Shown here piece by piece: positions 1-11,600 of a DNA stretch of 36,250 bases. Source of the DNA: Trebouxia sp. TZW2008. Its lineage: Eukaryota > Chlorophyta > Trebouxiophyceae > Trebouxiales > Trebouxiaceae. Within the stretch, counting starts at the first letter, position 1. Each line of letters opens with the position of its first letter. The position numbers and the translations under genes were made by a program. A model generated the notes under the pieces. It saw only the letters and a program-made list of their open reading frames with translations. It was not told the DNA's origin and ran no database searches. Location of the stretch: contig BDIU01000178.1 of NCBI GenBank assembly GCA_002118135.1, positions 1-36,250 of the forward strand, in the 5' to 3' direction.

Positions 1-200
1 GTGGGGGGGGGGGCGGCCGGGGTGTCATAGGAGAGACAGGCAGCAAAGAAAAACATGTGGAGGCACCCTTGCCGGGGATGCGCAGCGCAGCAAAGGGAAT
101 AAATACGGGAGAGAAGAGCAGGGGAATCAGGGGTGGCAGTTGACAGCAAGGCAGCAACAAGGGGTGTGAAGGGGTTACAGGGGGCAGCATGGGGGTTTAC

Positions 201-3200
201 CCTGCGCCAGGCGGGCTGGGGCCAGTGGCAGAAGCCGTTGCTGTATTTGCCATTGCGGTCGCACAGATCAAGGCGCATGGTAGCGCCCTTGTAGCGGATG
301 CCCAGGGCGGCAAAGGTGCGCGCCCACACATCCACAGCCTCTTCAAAGGGGAAGTACGGATCCATCTCCCTCTCAATGTCACCTGCAGTTCAGCCATGAC
401 AGATGACTGGGTAGTATGTGTGGGAAGTAGGAACTGCTCCTGAGGATAACCCATGCGCGCTGGCCAGCAGGAATGCTAGGTGTGCGTGACTCAGGTCTGG
501 TGTTTCAATGGGACAAAGGCCTTTGATGATGCTTGTAGGCAGAGCCCTGTTTGAATGGAATGTTGAACACAAGTCTTCACAAATGCTGATTGGCCTTGCA
601 GCTGAAAACAGTTTGAAGACAACACCACCACCGTCACCTCTACCCTGCAATGCTTGTGGCTTGCAGAGCGCACATGTATGGCAGCTTGCTAATCTTTCAG
701 ATTCTAAGGCTCAAGAAATAGTCCAGGACTGCCCATCAGCACTCAAATACAGACTGCTAAGCTGGCCAACAGCTCTATCTAACCAGATGCTTGCACAACA
801 TGCAGCCAATTTGACCATGGTGTTCTGGCAGCTTTGTCTGTGCAGAACAGTCAAATCAGGTTGTGGGTGGTGTTGAAAAGCTAGAAGTGACCAATCACTC
901 ACGCAAATTCTGTGTCAATGAGATCCAACATGCGCTGGCCAGAGCTCCTCTGACAGTGTTTGAACTCTTGTCGCGTGGCATTGAAGCAATATGCCATGTG
1001 TCAAGAACACACACACTTTCAAAAGAGTGAAAGCAACAGACACAGATTGCATTGACTCAATGGAAATCAGCGTCAGCTGAGAAATGCTTCAGAACTGAAA
1101 TTGGGAAAAAGCCATGTGCATCAAATGAAAGCAGGTATCTGAAGCAGACTAGCCAATATAGAGTTGAAGGGCAGATTTGCCCTTGGCCTGCCCTAGGTTT
1201 TGGCGCACCTTTGGCACGAGTCTCAGGAAATCAGTCTCACAATGACAGGACAAAGAAAAGGAGAAGCAGCATGTGCATCAGTGAAGCAGGCACCTGAGAG
1301 GGAATAGCCAATATTCCAGGGCTGAAGGGCAGACTGGCCCTTGGCCTGCCCCAGGGTTTGGCGCGCCTGCTGCATGAGAGGCCTGGTAGCCTCCTCTAGG
1401 GGCGCCAGCTTCTCAAACAGCTCTCTCTTACTGAACCCCTCTGCTGTCTTCACCTGCACATCTTCGTCACGTGTCATGTAAAGCAGTACTGACGATGACG
1501 CCGATGCTGATGCAGATTTTTGACATAAAGCTCTGTGGTTCTCCTAGGGGCGCCAACTTCTCAAACAGCTGCCTCTTGCTAAAGCCCTCTGCTGTCTTCA
1601 CCTGCCTGCGTCAATCACATGACGTGTGCAGCAATAGAGCAGTAAAGAGCTGTCTGTGCCATCAAGTGTCATGACAGAAGCTTCTGTGGATAGCAGCAGC
1701 CCAGGTTGCTGCCTTCGAAGAAGCAATCAACAGAAAGCTGAACAATAAAGGGTTGCCCTGTTAGCAGCAGTGAAAATAGAGGCCTTCCGCTGCTGATCTT
1801 CACCGTGTGTCATGTAGAGCAATGACGTTGACGCTGCTGCAACAGATGCTTGAGATGAAGGTCTGTGCAAGATTGAAGACCTTGAAGGATGTCATGAGAA
1901 GCAGCACTACTGTTGCTGAGCCTGCAACAGCTGTTTGAGATGGAGCTTTGTGCATGGTTGAGCACCTCCATCACAATTCATGTACAACAACAGCAGCAGC
2001 ATAATAATGACCATGCTGCCGTTGTACACCTTTGGGATGGAGGTTCGTGCAAGCTAAAGCTCACATGTCAAATAGGTGCATGAGACGCATGTGGCAAAGA
2101 TATGGTGTGGCAGCAAGCCTGCCTGTTGCCAGCCAGAGCCCTCAACGAATGACTAAGCCAATCAATCAGCTTGTTGAGGGCATATCTTGATGTATGTGTC
2201 AATGATGTGAGCTCCCAACTGCAAGTAGCGTTCTATGTCTTATGTCTGTGTCATGACAAAGACAGTATACACACAACAGCTGCAAGACTTGGTCTGAAAC
2301 AAAGAAGAGTCAGGATAGTGAGCTTGCCTTGTAGTCATAGAAGTCCTCATAGCCTAGGTTGCGAGCCAGTCTGTTGCGCAGCTTCACAATTTCACAAAAC
2401 TTGGTGGCAACATGTGGTCCCACAGATCTCATACCCTGGATGCACGCATAGCTTTATTGTAAGCTAATTGTCAATGTTGGCAGACGCTAGAGGTTGACAG
2501 CACATAGCTGTGTCTGGCGGCATGCTCTGTCAGCTTGCAATCACTGGTGCAAGTATAAGCACAAACTGAAACAAGATAAATAACAGTGCTTCAGTTAGAA
2601 TGATCACATGCAGCAGGAAACAGACTAATTGATGACGCAGGCATGCATGCATGACATTGCATGTGACCACATCCATTTATGCACTTTGCGTGCAGAGCCT
2701 ACATTCTTTCAATTGGAATCAAGCATGTGACTAAATGTCTGATTGACTGAGTGATGTGGGTGCTGACCTCCCAGCAGGCCTTCCTGACGTCTTCTGAAGC
2801 GTCAGTGCGCATGGTGTTGCGCAGTTGCACTGAACTTGCCTTCTCGAACTGCCCCGTCTGAGGGTTGTTGTAGCCTAGAGCCATCTGATTGCGCCACTGC
2901 CCGAGATCAGCCTCGAGCTGGTTCAGCTTCTCCTGTGGCATAACATGTCTTGGTCAAACTTTTTGCGATGACTACAATAAACGTGGTGCCAGTGTAATGC
3001 AGTGCAATCCAACGCAATGCCATGCCATGCCATGCAATGCTCACTGATGGTTGTGTAGGATACTACACGCATTCAGGTTCAGCACCGCAATGCACTGCAG
3101 CGCATGATCTTGCATTCAGTGTTGTGTTGATGAATAAGTGCTGATAAGCATAGGCTTGCCTGTACCTTCATTTCTGTAGCCTTAGGGTCCTCTGTGATGT

Positions 3201-3665
3201 AGCATAAGAACGTCTTCTGCATGATTTCTAGTGTCTTCCTCTGCTCAGGTGTGATCTGTGGGTCTTGCAGCGCATCTCTGACAGCTTGTAGGTTTTGTGC
3301 ATCTCCCAAGAAGGCGTCATAATCAGTCTTGGTTTGTGCCAGAGCTGCACTTGAGTTGCCCTGCATGCCGCAAGACGAAGTGTGTTCAGTCTGCAGCAAG
3401 GAAAACATCAGGCGTGCATGCACATGATTGTCAAGCATACGAGGAGGACAAGGTACCTTCAAGTTCATCTTGGTGGCCCAGAAGTTGTCCTCGAAAGCTT
3501 TATGTGCCTGTAGTATGGCATGTACTGGGATGCAACAGGGATGTGTCGCTGCATTTGACTTGCAGATATATTGTTTGTGCGAGACCGCACCTTCTCATAC
3601 TGATCGTTCAGCTGTTTGACGAGCTGCGCGGGCACAGGTCTTTGCGTGAGGGTGGCTGAAGCCAT
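201..3665 (-). CDS. M3-family (oligoendopeptidase-like) zinc metallopeptidase, N-terminal half
   Basis: Spliced exons in transcription order: 3665-3591, 3507-3457, 3360-3166, 2932-2768, 2435-2328, 1453-1294, 382-201; all phases agree and give about 312 residues. The product begins MASATLTQ. It carries FEDNFWATKMNL, EDVRKACWE, GMRSVGPHVATKFCEIVKLR, KTAEGFSKRELFEKL, LQPWNIGY and DPYFPFEEAVDVWARTFAAL, ending at GKYSNGFCHWPQPAW. This is the order expected of the helical N-terminal half of M3 peptidases, which cleave oligopeptides in a zinc-dependent way. The HEXXH active site should be in exons left of position 195, so the gene is truncated by the window edge. The intron after the exon ending at 2328 has a GC donor (AAG|GCAAGC). 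An in-frame ATG at 3761 would add a basic, Ser/Arg-rich leader, so an organellar form is possible. The family call is from remembered motifs; substrate is unknown. Confidence 0.88.
383..1293 (-). other. Long intron of the M3 peptidase gene
   Basis: Intron of 911 bp between the last two exons seen in the window (donor GTGCCT, acceptor CTGCAG on the minus strand). Apart from the degenerate exon copy at 1115-1250 I see no conserved coding, RNA gene or transposon signal. The 122-codon plus-strand ORF at 508-876 has no recognisable motif and looks like chance. Confidence 0.6.
1115..1250 (-). repeat. Degenerate downstream copy of the M3 exon 1294-1453 (3' half)
   Basis: On the minus strand this stretch reads RQTLGQAKGQSALQ, as in the functional exon at 1294-1453. 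The similarity runs past the splice donor of that exon (compare tgcatcaaatgaaagcagg with tgcatcagtgaagcagg). The TTGGCCTGCC block lies at 1183-1192 here and 1341-1350 in the exon, an offset of 158 bp. The 5' half of the exon is not recognisable. It lies in the 911-bp intron 383-1293 and is probably a non-functional tandem duplicate. Confidence 0.75.
1531..1604 (-). repeat. Degenerate upstream copy of the M3 exon 1294-1453 (5' half)
   Basis: On the minus strand the sequence begins with a CAG acceptor and reads VKTAEGFSKRQLFEKLAPL, one residue different from VKTAEGFSKRELFEKLAPL in the functional exon. It then diverges, with no matching 3' half or donor. The offset from the functional copy is about 148 bp. 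It sits in the 874-bp intron 1454-2327. Because acceptor and frame are intact it might occasionally be spliced in, but it lacks a clear donor. Confidence 0.8.
1790..2060. repeat. Further decayed tandem-repeat sequence in the same M3 intron
   Basis: The segment around 1798-1870 (GTGTCATGTAGAGC, ATGACG, then GATGAAGGTCTGTGC) resembles 1472-1545 (GTGTCATGTAAAGC, GATGACG, then ACATAAAGCTCTGTGG). Weaker copies follow near 1925 and 2035 (GAGATGGAGCTTTGTGC, GGGATGGAGGTTCGTGC). I infer that the exon duplicates are part of a longer tandem array of about 100-150-bp units that has largely decayed. Confidence 0.45.
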
Positions 3666-3761
3666 CGGTCGGCAGCGTGGAGCTGATAAACGTCTGATTG
3701 GACTCGGGATATATAGCGCAGGTGGGCACGAAGATCTGCCGGGCAAAAGCGATTTCAGCAT
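3591..3761 (-). other. Alternative longer first exon of the M3 peptidase (possible transit peptide)
   Basis: The reading frame of the first M3 exon stays open upstream of the ATG at 3665 to another ATG at 3761. The extra 32 residues (MLKSLLPGRSSCPPALY, then IPSPIRRLSAPRCRP) contain many Arg, Ser and Pro and no acidic residues, typical of a plastid or mitochondrial transit peptide. Against this, a TATA-like CTATATAT lies about 40 nt upstream of the 3665 ATG, inside the longer version. Only the 5' end of the mRNA can decide. Confidence 0.4.
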
Positions 3762-4198
3762 ACCTCAGACGAGTATGCGCTCGCGACTAGCTGCTGTTGA
3801 CTTACCTGATGCGTGATGCGCAGTTTGACTGGCTGACTCATATGAACTCAGTCAAACTGTTGCGTGTGGTCGTGTAGAGGCATATTACTTGCTTTCGCTG
3901 TGCTGCTGTTGCTCTGTAGCGAATGTGTGTGGCTAGGCAAGTTGAAACAAGTAACGGGCGTGCAGCTTTCGCTGCCTCTTCAAATTGTTGAGATCGCTGC
4001 AACTGCGTTTATCTTGGCATGCATGCCAGGACTGTGTTTTCAAGCCATATGCGACATTAGCCTCCTGCAGACCCATATAGCAGCCACAAGCCAACGCCAT
4101 GCTCTCGATAAACAGCAAGCCGATCTTGCGAATGCCAGCATTTAGCATAAGCACACAGCCCAAACGACGAGAGAGCTGTAGCCAGGTGATCACCAGGA
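3666..4198. promoter_or_regulatory. Divergent upstream region between the M3 peptidase and the PsbQ-like gene
   Basis: About 530 bp between two genes transcribed away from each other, so it should hold both promoters and 5' UTRs. On the minus strand CTATATAT lies about 40 nt before the 3665 ATG. I could not place any other element. ORFs on both strands here (for example minus 3933-4229) show no family motif and are not called. Confidence 0.4.
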
Positions 4199-5298
4199 AT
4201 GCCGATGCTGGCTGGCCAGGTATCAACAAGTCGAAGCATCAATGACAGATGCATGTGTGCTGCGAGCACCCAGGGCCTCCCAAAATGTCGAGCAGCTGAC
4301 AAGGACATGAGCCAGACAGTGAACGGCCTGAGAAGCTTTTCTGCTGCTCTATTTGCAGCTGGTGTTTTCACAACCAGTACGGTCTCCACTCACTTGACCA
4401 GGCTGTCAATCAAACCCCTCCCTGCTATGAAGACAGGCCATTGTGGTCAGTCACAATGCTAGCCTTGCTGACACAGGTCATGCATCAGCAGAAGCAGCAG
4501 GCAATGCCAGCATGATTGACCAGATCCACTTCTATCAGGTCGAGTAAACCTGTTAGGAGCCACTGCGTCGTGCATATTCTCCAAGCTTTTTGCTTCTAAC
4601 AAACTGAGCACTTACACTCTACTGTACTGGCAAAGCAATCTTGCCCTGCAATGCAGGCTGAAAAGAGTGCACACATTAGTCAGCAAATGCCTGAATCACC
4701 AGCGCAACTTCTAGAGGTGAATTCTACACTTGCATAATTCAAATGACAGCAGTGATGGTCTGTGTTTGCAAAAGATAGTGAAGCATCACCCCTGCACTGC
4801 AGGCGGCATCAATACAGCTGCAAAAGGTTGAGACACTGATAGGTATCGGTCAGTATGAGTCTGCACGACAGCAGTTGCGACAAGGAGCAGCAAGTACCAT
4901 CAGGATAGACTTGCGAGCGTATGATCGCACCCATACAATCCCTGACACTCCACAGGTATCAACTTGCACTGACCGCTGTGCATGAGGTGGTCATGCATCA
5001 CACAATCCTTGTCACATGTGGCCTAGCTAGGTGACGCAACTGTCTCAAGCCTTGTCAGTTTGCAAGCAGCCAAAGCGGAGACCTATCTTTCACAACTTGC
5101 ATTTTGCAACATCCCTACCTTCTGCCTATGTACCGAGGAATGTCAAGCGAGAATTGCATCCTGCAGGCTGGCAAGGCCATTGTACACCAGGTTGAGGTTC
5201 TGGACACTGCCCTAAGAAAGAGCAAACCTGCTGGTGAATGCAAACAGCTTGTACAACAAATTCGACACGACATGTCCAAGTTGCTGGCGTCACCCTGA
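4199..5298 (+). CDS. PsbQ-like thylakoid-lumen protein (probable)
   Basis: Five exons, 4199-4361, 4477-4538, 4657-4716, 4803-4955 and 5167-5298, join with consistent phases to give 189 aa ending KLLASP-stop. The first 54 residues look like a plastid transit peptide plus hydrophobic segment. The junction of exons 1 and 2 creates FSAALFAAGHASA|EAAG, a textbook AxA lumenal cleavage site. The mature part is all-helical in appearance: LLEAASIQLQKVETLIGIGQ, ESARQQLRQGAASTIRIDLR, then AIVHQVEVLDTALRKSK. Helix pattern and the V-x-x-LI...LR...LR-x-DL spacing resemble PsbQ and PsbQ-like proteins of photosystem II or the plastid NDH complex. A stop at 4187-4189 precedes the ATG in frame. The gene model is better supported than the family name; another helical lumen protein is possible. 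Confidence 0.58.
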
Positions 5299-5690
5299 CA
5301 TCATTGGCAGATGGAATGCTGATGCGTCGCTCACATACAACCTGGTTCCCACCAATGCTGACTGTGACATGTTTGCGCGCCCCTCACGGCGGGCTGTATT
5401 TTGTGTCGAGACAAACATTGAAGTCGTTGATTTGATTGTGACATGTTGTCATTATCGAGTGATCCAACGCATTGACATGCTCATAGTAGTTTGACTCAAA
5501 AAAAAAGCCATTAGCAAAATCAAACTGGACACAATTGTTCAACAGTTGCACGGATTCGTTTCAGATGCAGGCGTGCCAGGTTGATATCGTGAATGTCAAC
5601 CTGCCATACAGTCATGTAGTCCTGAGCCTCTGGCACATGCTAAATGCATTGTAGCATGGACCAATGTTTCAAAGCTATAGAGTGCTGTGA
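5299..5690. other. Convergent intergenic spacer
   Basis: About 390 bp between the stop codons of the PsbQ-like gene (+) and SPT16 (-). It should contain both 3' UTRs and polyadenylation sites. I see no coding pattern, repeat or RNA gene. Confidence 0.5.
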
Positions 5691-8600
5691 TCAGCGTCTG
5701 GATCGCTTTGCATCCCTGCCACCACCACCTCCACCTTTTCGTTTCTGCTTGCTTCTTCTGTCATCTTCTTCATCATCACTGACATGCCGCTCACGATCAT
5801 CCCTGCAACAATAAAGTTGCTATCAGCATGGGCGAGCAAGGCTGCATAACTCATGAGCCTTGTGCGTGACAGTGCCTGCCTGCCAGCCAAAAGGTGCTTG
5901 AGTCACAGCAATGTTCAACCATGAAGGCGCTGGTTACAGGGACGTTCCCATTGGAGCACATTGCTGTTGGGAAAGGTATTGCTGCATTCTGACTGCAGTG
6001 CTACTTTTGAGTAAGCACAGCTTACTGAAAGGATGTCTTTGTGAGTATCACAGTTGTGAAGAGAAACCATTGTGCTGCACTTGAGTGTCACTGACCTTTT
6101 GGCCTCTTCTTCCAGCTCATCCCAGTCCTTGCCCTCTTCCTCTTCATCTTCGTACTCATCTTCACTGCCTTCCTCCTCTGCCTCATCACTGTCTACCAGG
6201 CTTTCATCATCACTATCACTGCACATCATTAACACCGTTTTAGGCTGCTTCACCTGTACCCTGACATGACAGCAGTGCAGGCGTTGTGCAAAAAATGCAA
6301 TGCCCTATGGTAGTCTGACGCAATAGTGTGTACGATGTGAGCAATCTTGGGTTATGCTTTGTTGATACATATGTGTAAAGAGTGCTCAGACACCTGCCAG
6401 CTGCCCGTGTGCTGCAATCTGACAAGGTGTATGCAGATTGCCTGGGCAAGCTGACACCCATCAAATTGAAGTGCTGGATCGCTGTCCTGCTCTGTATCTG
6501 ATGCATCATGCAGTCCTCAAGCCCATAGAGCAACAGCAGTCAAGCTGCCAGGGAAAGATCTGACCTGTAATCCTCACTGCTGGCTCCTGCATCCTCTGAG
6601 CCATCAGACTCTGCTTGGAACTCAGGATCGCCCTCTTCACTCTCCTCTTCTTCGTCTTCACTGTCACCTTCCATGTCCAGGAAGCTCCAGCCACCACTGG
6701 TCTCAAACTCCTCAGGGTCCTTAACGCGAAAGATTTCATGGTCATGTCAGATTACTAGTGTCAGTTCATGCAATCATCAGAGTCCATCTCAAAAGCAGAC
6801 AGCATGTAAGCAAGTGAAGTTTGCTACATCGAGCTGCTTGGACACAGCCTTTTAAGCAGATGATGACGACAGACTGATGCAACTGGACACAAAAACTGGC
6901 TGGCTAAGGCTGGATGAAGTAGGCGGTTGCATCGGCCAAAGCAGAAATGAAGGGAGGCAGACTCACATCAACTATGCTCTTCAGCACTTGCTTCCAATTC
7001 AAGTTGACTTTGTTCTCATAAAATTTGATGTCCATGGAGCCAAGCCACTCTCTGACCGTGTCTAGGGACTGTGAGGGGATGGCATCTATTCTGAACACGT
7101 CCTTTGTCAGGTCCTGCAGGAGAGCGTCTCAGTCAAGGACACGTGAGCGCTCAAGACAAGGCAATTTTGCAGGCCACGTTGAATGACTTGCTGATGCAAG
7201 CAAGGTAGGCTGTTGCCAGTGTCAGAATCAATGCTTGACAGGCTGCTTTCATGAGGTGATGTGCTATGCCAACTCCAATGTGCAACTGCCGTCTGCAGGA
7301 GCTATGAGTAGTAACGTCCATCTGCAGTGCAGCTTGCAGAATGCATTGCAGCAGCTCTGCTCTAGATGAAAAGCTATCAAGATGTCTGCATAGATCAACT
7401 ACAACAATGTCATGGTTGCATATTGCCCAATGACTGCATACCTTGAAGACAATGACCATGTCAAAGTTGCGCAAGTTGAAGCCAACTCTTTCCAGGTTGA
7501 CAATGGCAACAGCAGGCATGGCCACAACAGTGGCTGGCATCTCTATCAGTTCAACTAGACAATTGACAGTGGGCATGATGAAGGCTGTGGACTTGTGGGG
7601 CACGCCATGGAACCCTAGCTCTCGGAAAGGAATCTCAAACTCTAAGTTGAGGTCCCTGCAGTTGCAGGCATTACATTTACATATCACATGTTAAGCGAAA
7701 GCATGCTCACCTGGCATTGGGTTTTCTCATAAAGCCAAGCTCAAGCTCAACAGCCACAAGAGAAAACAACGGAAAAAAGAAATGTCTGCGCGCCGTAAGG
7801 CGTCATAACATGAGCCTCTGTGTCAGAGGCAACCCGGGACATCTGTTGTGATATCAACAGCACAATGCATATAGTTTGGGTTCAAAGATGCACTCAAACA
7901 TGCAAACGGCAGAACATGACTATGAGAATCCTTTGCACTTGACATTTGACTGCCATGATACTCATAATTGTGAATGCCTTGAACACACAAAGCATGCAAA
8001 AACTTGGTTGAAGAACTCACCCAAAGTCTCGTTCCCACACATCCTGCTGCACTCTGCGGACAAAGGACTGAAACACCTTGTTGATCTGCACACAACGCAA
8101 ATCAACACCTGAGCACTTTTTGCATGGCATTCATGGCAGATACTTCCTATTAAACCATGACAGGATGGAAAAACGGGTACCATCCCCAACTCAACATTAA
8201 CCCACTACTTTGCATTTGGAGTATGCAGGCCAACATTCTGCTATTTCATGCAAGCATGATAACAGCTTTTACAAATCCAACAGGTCAAATGCAGGTCATT
8301 TGGTGAGATTGCGTCAGCCCATGAGAATTAGGTCACACTTTATTTCGCTGCTCGCGCTCTCTCTGCTCTTCCTCAATCTCATCAGGGTCGTACATGCTGC
8401 GGCGGCCAGCGTCTAGAGTCTGCACACTGTCCATGACCTCCGCATAGCACTGCACGTCCTGAGTCTTCTTCTTGGCCACCATGATGGGGTTTATTAGATG
8501 GAAGTGCACCAAGCAGATCATCTCATTCTCTGCTGGCTGATAGAACGCGTGTTTAATATTCCTGAAGGCACCACAGTCATATGCTAAAATGAAGGCATTC

Positions 8601-11600
8601 TTGCTTGACATTACCGTGCACACAGCCTTGCAGCAATCATTCTTTCCAGCAGATCACCAGAGCATTTGGAAACAGGTAGGAGAAGTGTGGTCTAGACATG
8701 CACAAGTTGTCAAAAGCTGAGACAAAGGCCCATCTTCCTCCAATTGGAAGGCAAGTCATGCGCACAACAACATGCTACTGGTCCGTCTATTTTGAGGGTT
8801 CACAAGTACCTGTACATGATGTCCAGGGTTTCTCCCTTCGGGCTGCTGTAACGGAAACCGTTGGAGTGGGCTTCTAGCTGGCCTGTGACCTTACGGCCCT
8901 TGCCACCAAAGCTGGGCCGAATCCACACATCTGGCAACGTGTACATGCGCCCCTGCACACCCCATCTCAAATTGCTTCAGATCTGCCATCTTTGCTACTG
9001 AAGTTGTCAGACAGCACTTGCTGCTGCTGCTGCTGCTGCTGCTGTTGACAACAGAATGCATGAGCAGACATACAAAGCAAAGAAGACACTATCTTGCTGT
9101 ATCGCAATGTGACAAAGGCACAAGGAAGTGTACAAAGTAAAGTAGATACCATGTCCAGCAAAGATAAGGTGTGGCGACATTTCAATACCAAGGGTGTGAT
9201 CAGACAGCACCTTTGTTGAACATGCAAGGCCTGCGACTGTTTCAGGAAAATTGACAGGGCAGTGCTTGTCACTTGAAGCAACAAGCAGCAGTGCAGGCAC
9301 TTTGAATTCAACAGAGCACTCTTGCAATACTAGTGATTTGACCTTAGATGCCTTTGATGCATATGCAATGCCTCTGTTGGGGTCAGACAAGGGTCATGCA
9401 GGTCGTGGCCGTCAAGGCATTCAAGTCAGCTAGGTACAAGTAGCGGTAAAAGAAGCACCTTGGACTTGATGAGGCGCTCTTGCTGCACCAGGGTAGCGCG
9501 CTCAGCTTGCTCCCTCTCTCTCTGGCTAACATTGCTGCGCAGCACCTTGATCTCTTGCACCACACGCACAGCATGCCGCGTGTCGCTGGTCCTGAAGGAC
9601 AGCTCCTTCAGGAAGACAGCACTGGGAAAGCGGTTGCCGGGTTCAAAGCCTGACCCAAAGTTGAAGTTGAGACGGATGTAGGCATGGTCACCATCCTGAT
9701 TGTTAGTGGCGTTCTTGATGGTCAGGATGTGGAAGGGAACCATGACGCCGTAGATTGGCACCAGCACTGACTCCTTCTTCTGGTCAACCTGCGTATCATG
9801 AAACACGTCAGCATCGACTGTCAGGGCTTGATGTCTGTGACAAAAAGCTCAATACAGCTGAAATGGTAAGCAAGCCTTTGTTGCAATTTTGTGATAGCCG
9901 CAGAGGCGGCAAAATGCCATGCAATCTTTTCTGCATGTCGTTTGGTGACTTGACTTCAAGTGAGCTCCAGTACAGAGATGCATGCACAGCAGAGCAGACA
10001 AATGTAATGACTGATATGGCAGAAACAAGGTGAGCACAGACCTGTATTGCAAGGTTCTGTACAGAGGGCATGTCAGAGATGGATCTATAGGCCACCACCT
10101 CCGACACCTGGCGGCCACCGCCAGATCCACTCTGGTTGTTATCATCCTGATTATGCCGTAGCTGCCTCAAAGTCTCCTCATTCACGCGCTTCAGAAGGTC
10201 TTCTTGGTTCTCCTTCTGTTTTCGCCTGCATAAAGATTGCATGACCCCCACTTTGAAATGCGACAAAAGTGCATGTGCACATCAATGCAGGCTATACAAT
10301 CTACACCATTGCGTTCAAAAGACAAGCACAATGCAGAAAGAGGCAGTGACAGCATGTTCTTTGCAAAACAGGCAGCAGTCAGGTTGGATGTTGTAAGCAG
10401 GCATGATGCAGACTCTCACCGTTGCTCTTCCTGGACCTTGAAGGTTTGGTCTTCACTCCTGAGATTGGTCTTCTTGTTTGCTCCATTGACAAAGTCCCTG
10501 CCAGGCCGCTCTGCTTTCACTGGCTGTGGAGGCTCTGCTTCTTCTTCATCCTGTGCACACATGTATAAAATCTGTGCAATTTGCTAATGCCGTGTCCATA
10601 GGCGTCACAACTGTGTTCGACAGCTTCTTTGCACAGCTGTATTCAACTTGCTCTGAGCTGCTTGGCGAACACAGTAAGCTTGCTGCCATGGTCAGGGTTG
10701 TGGTGGGTGTCATGACCTAGATGCTCAGGCATGGCAATTGACTGAATCACATACTGTTTGGCAGACTTGCTGGACTCACAGCAACTCAAGCTTTCTTGCA
10801 AGCTTCAGGTTGTGCAGCTTTTGAGTGCTGACGACTTGACATCCAAGCAAGTGCAAGAAGACAACAGGGGAAGTTGGTTAGACTGACTTTGAAGAAGTAT
10901 GCAACATCTGACCAGCCCTTTGTGCAGGCATTTGTGAGGACCTCAGGAGCTGCCCCGCTAGCTTTCACCACAACAGTGTCGGCCACCAGCAGTGCATAGG
11001 ATTGTGTCTTGCTGCCATTCTTAGTCTCCAGTTCAGAAACACCTGAGCCAAGAGCATCAAAAGGCTGAACAGCTGATTTCGCTGTTTAGGTGCATTGAAA
11101 CAAGTGGCTTGCATCAAACTGCCTGTCAGGCCAACTAGGGAGGCTGCAAGCATGCGCAAGCATTTGCATGCAGACTTCAATTGCAGCTAATGCAAGTGTG
11201 TTGTTTGGCAAGCTCCTAAAACTGTCTTTTTAGATGTTTGTACATGCAGACTGCATTTATACAGTGCATTGATGATGGTCAGGTGCAAACACATACCGAC
11301 AGCCACGTTGAACACCATGCCTGCCCGGACTTTGCGGTCATTGCCAGCCTTGAGCAAATTGATGCCTTCCCTGAACTCCAGGCCCATGCCAAAGCCAATG
11401 TTCTTGGGCAGGTGCTCAACAAGATGTCCTTGCTTTGCATCCTGCATGCAATGCAGCACTGCAATCTGAGCTGTCTTCATTGATATCCCACGACACAGAT
11501 CACAAATGATCCAATGCCTCAAAACGTGATCTGAATTGTGTCTGAACAGCTGCACCCCTTGCTGGACCCTCAAGCAAGTGCTGCCTTTGGCTGCCTGTTC

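Noticed and set aside
1..30. G-rich start of the window as a telomere or regulatory element
   Set aside because: A short G run without repeated units; it lies in an intron of the M3 gene.
508..876. 122-codon plus-strand ORF in an M3 intron
   Set aside because: Composition and lack of motifs suggest chance; no splice partner was found.
2641..2660. Alternating TGCATGCATG tract as a Z-DNA or regulatory site
   Set aside because: TGCATG-type words are frequent in introns throughout the window, so this is background composition.
3000..3045. ATGCC short repeat as a satellite
   Set aside because: Only three or four imperfect units in an intron; too short to call.
4057..4389. 110-codon minus-strand ORF opposite the PsbQ-like first exon
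   Set aside because: No recognisable motif and it is largely antisense to a better-supported exon.
7151..7687. 178-codon minus-strand ORF as a separate gene
   Set aside because: Its first part is an SPT16 exon (7655-7442) read through into the following intron; only the exon portion is conserved.
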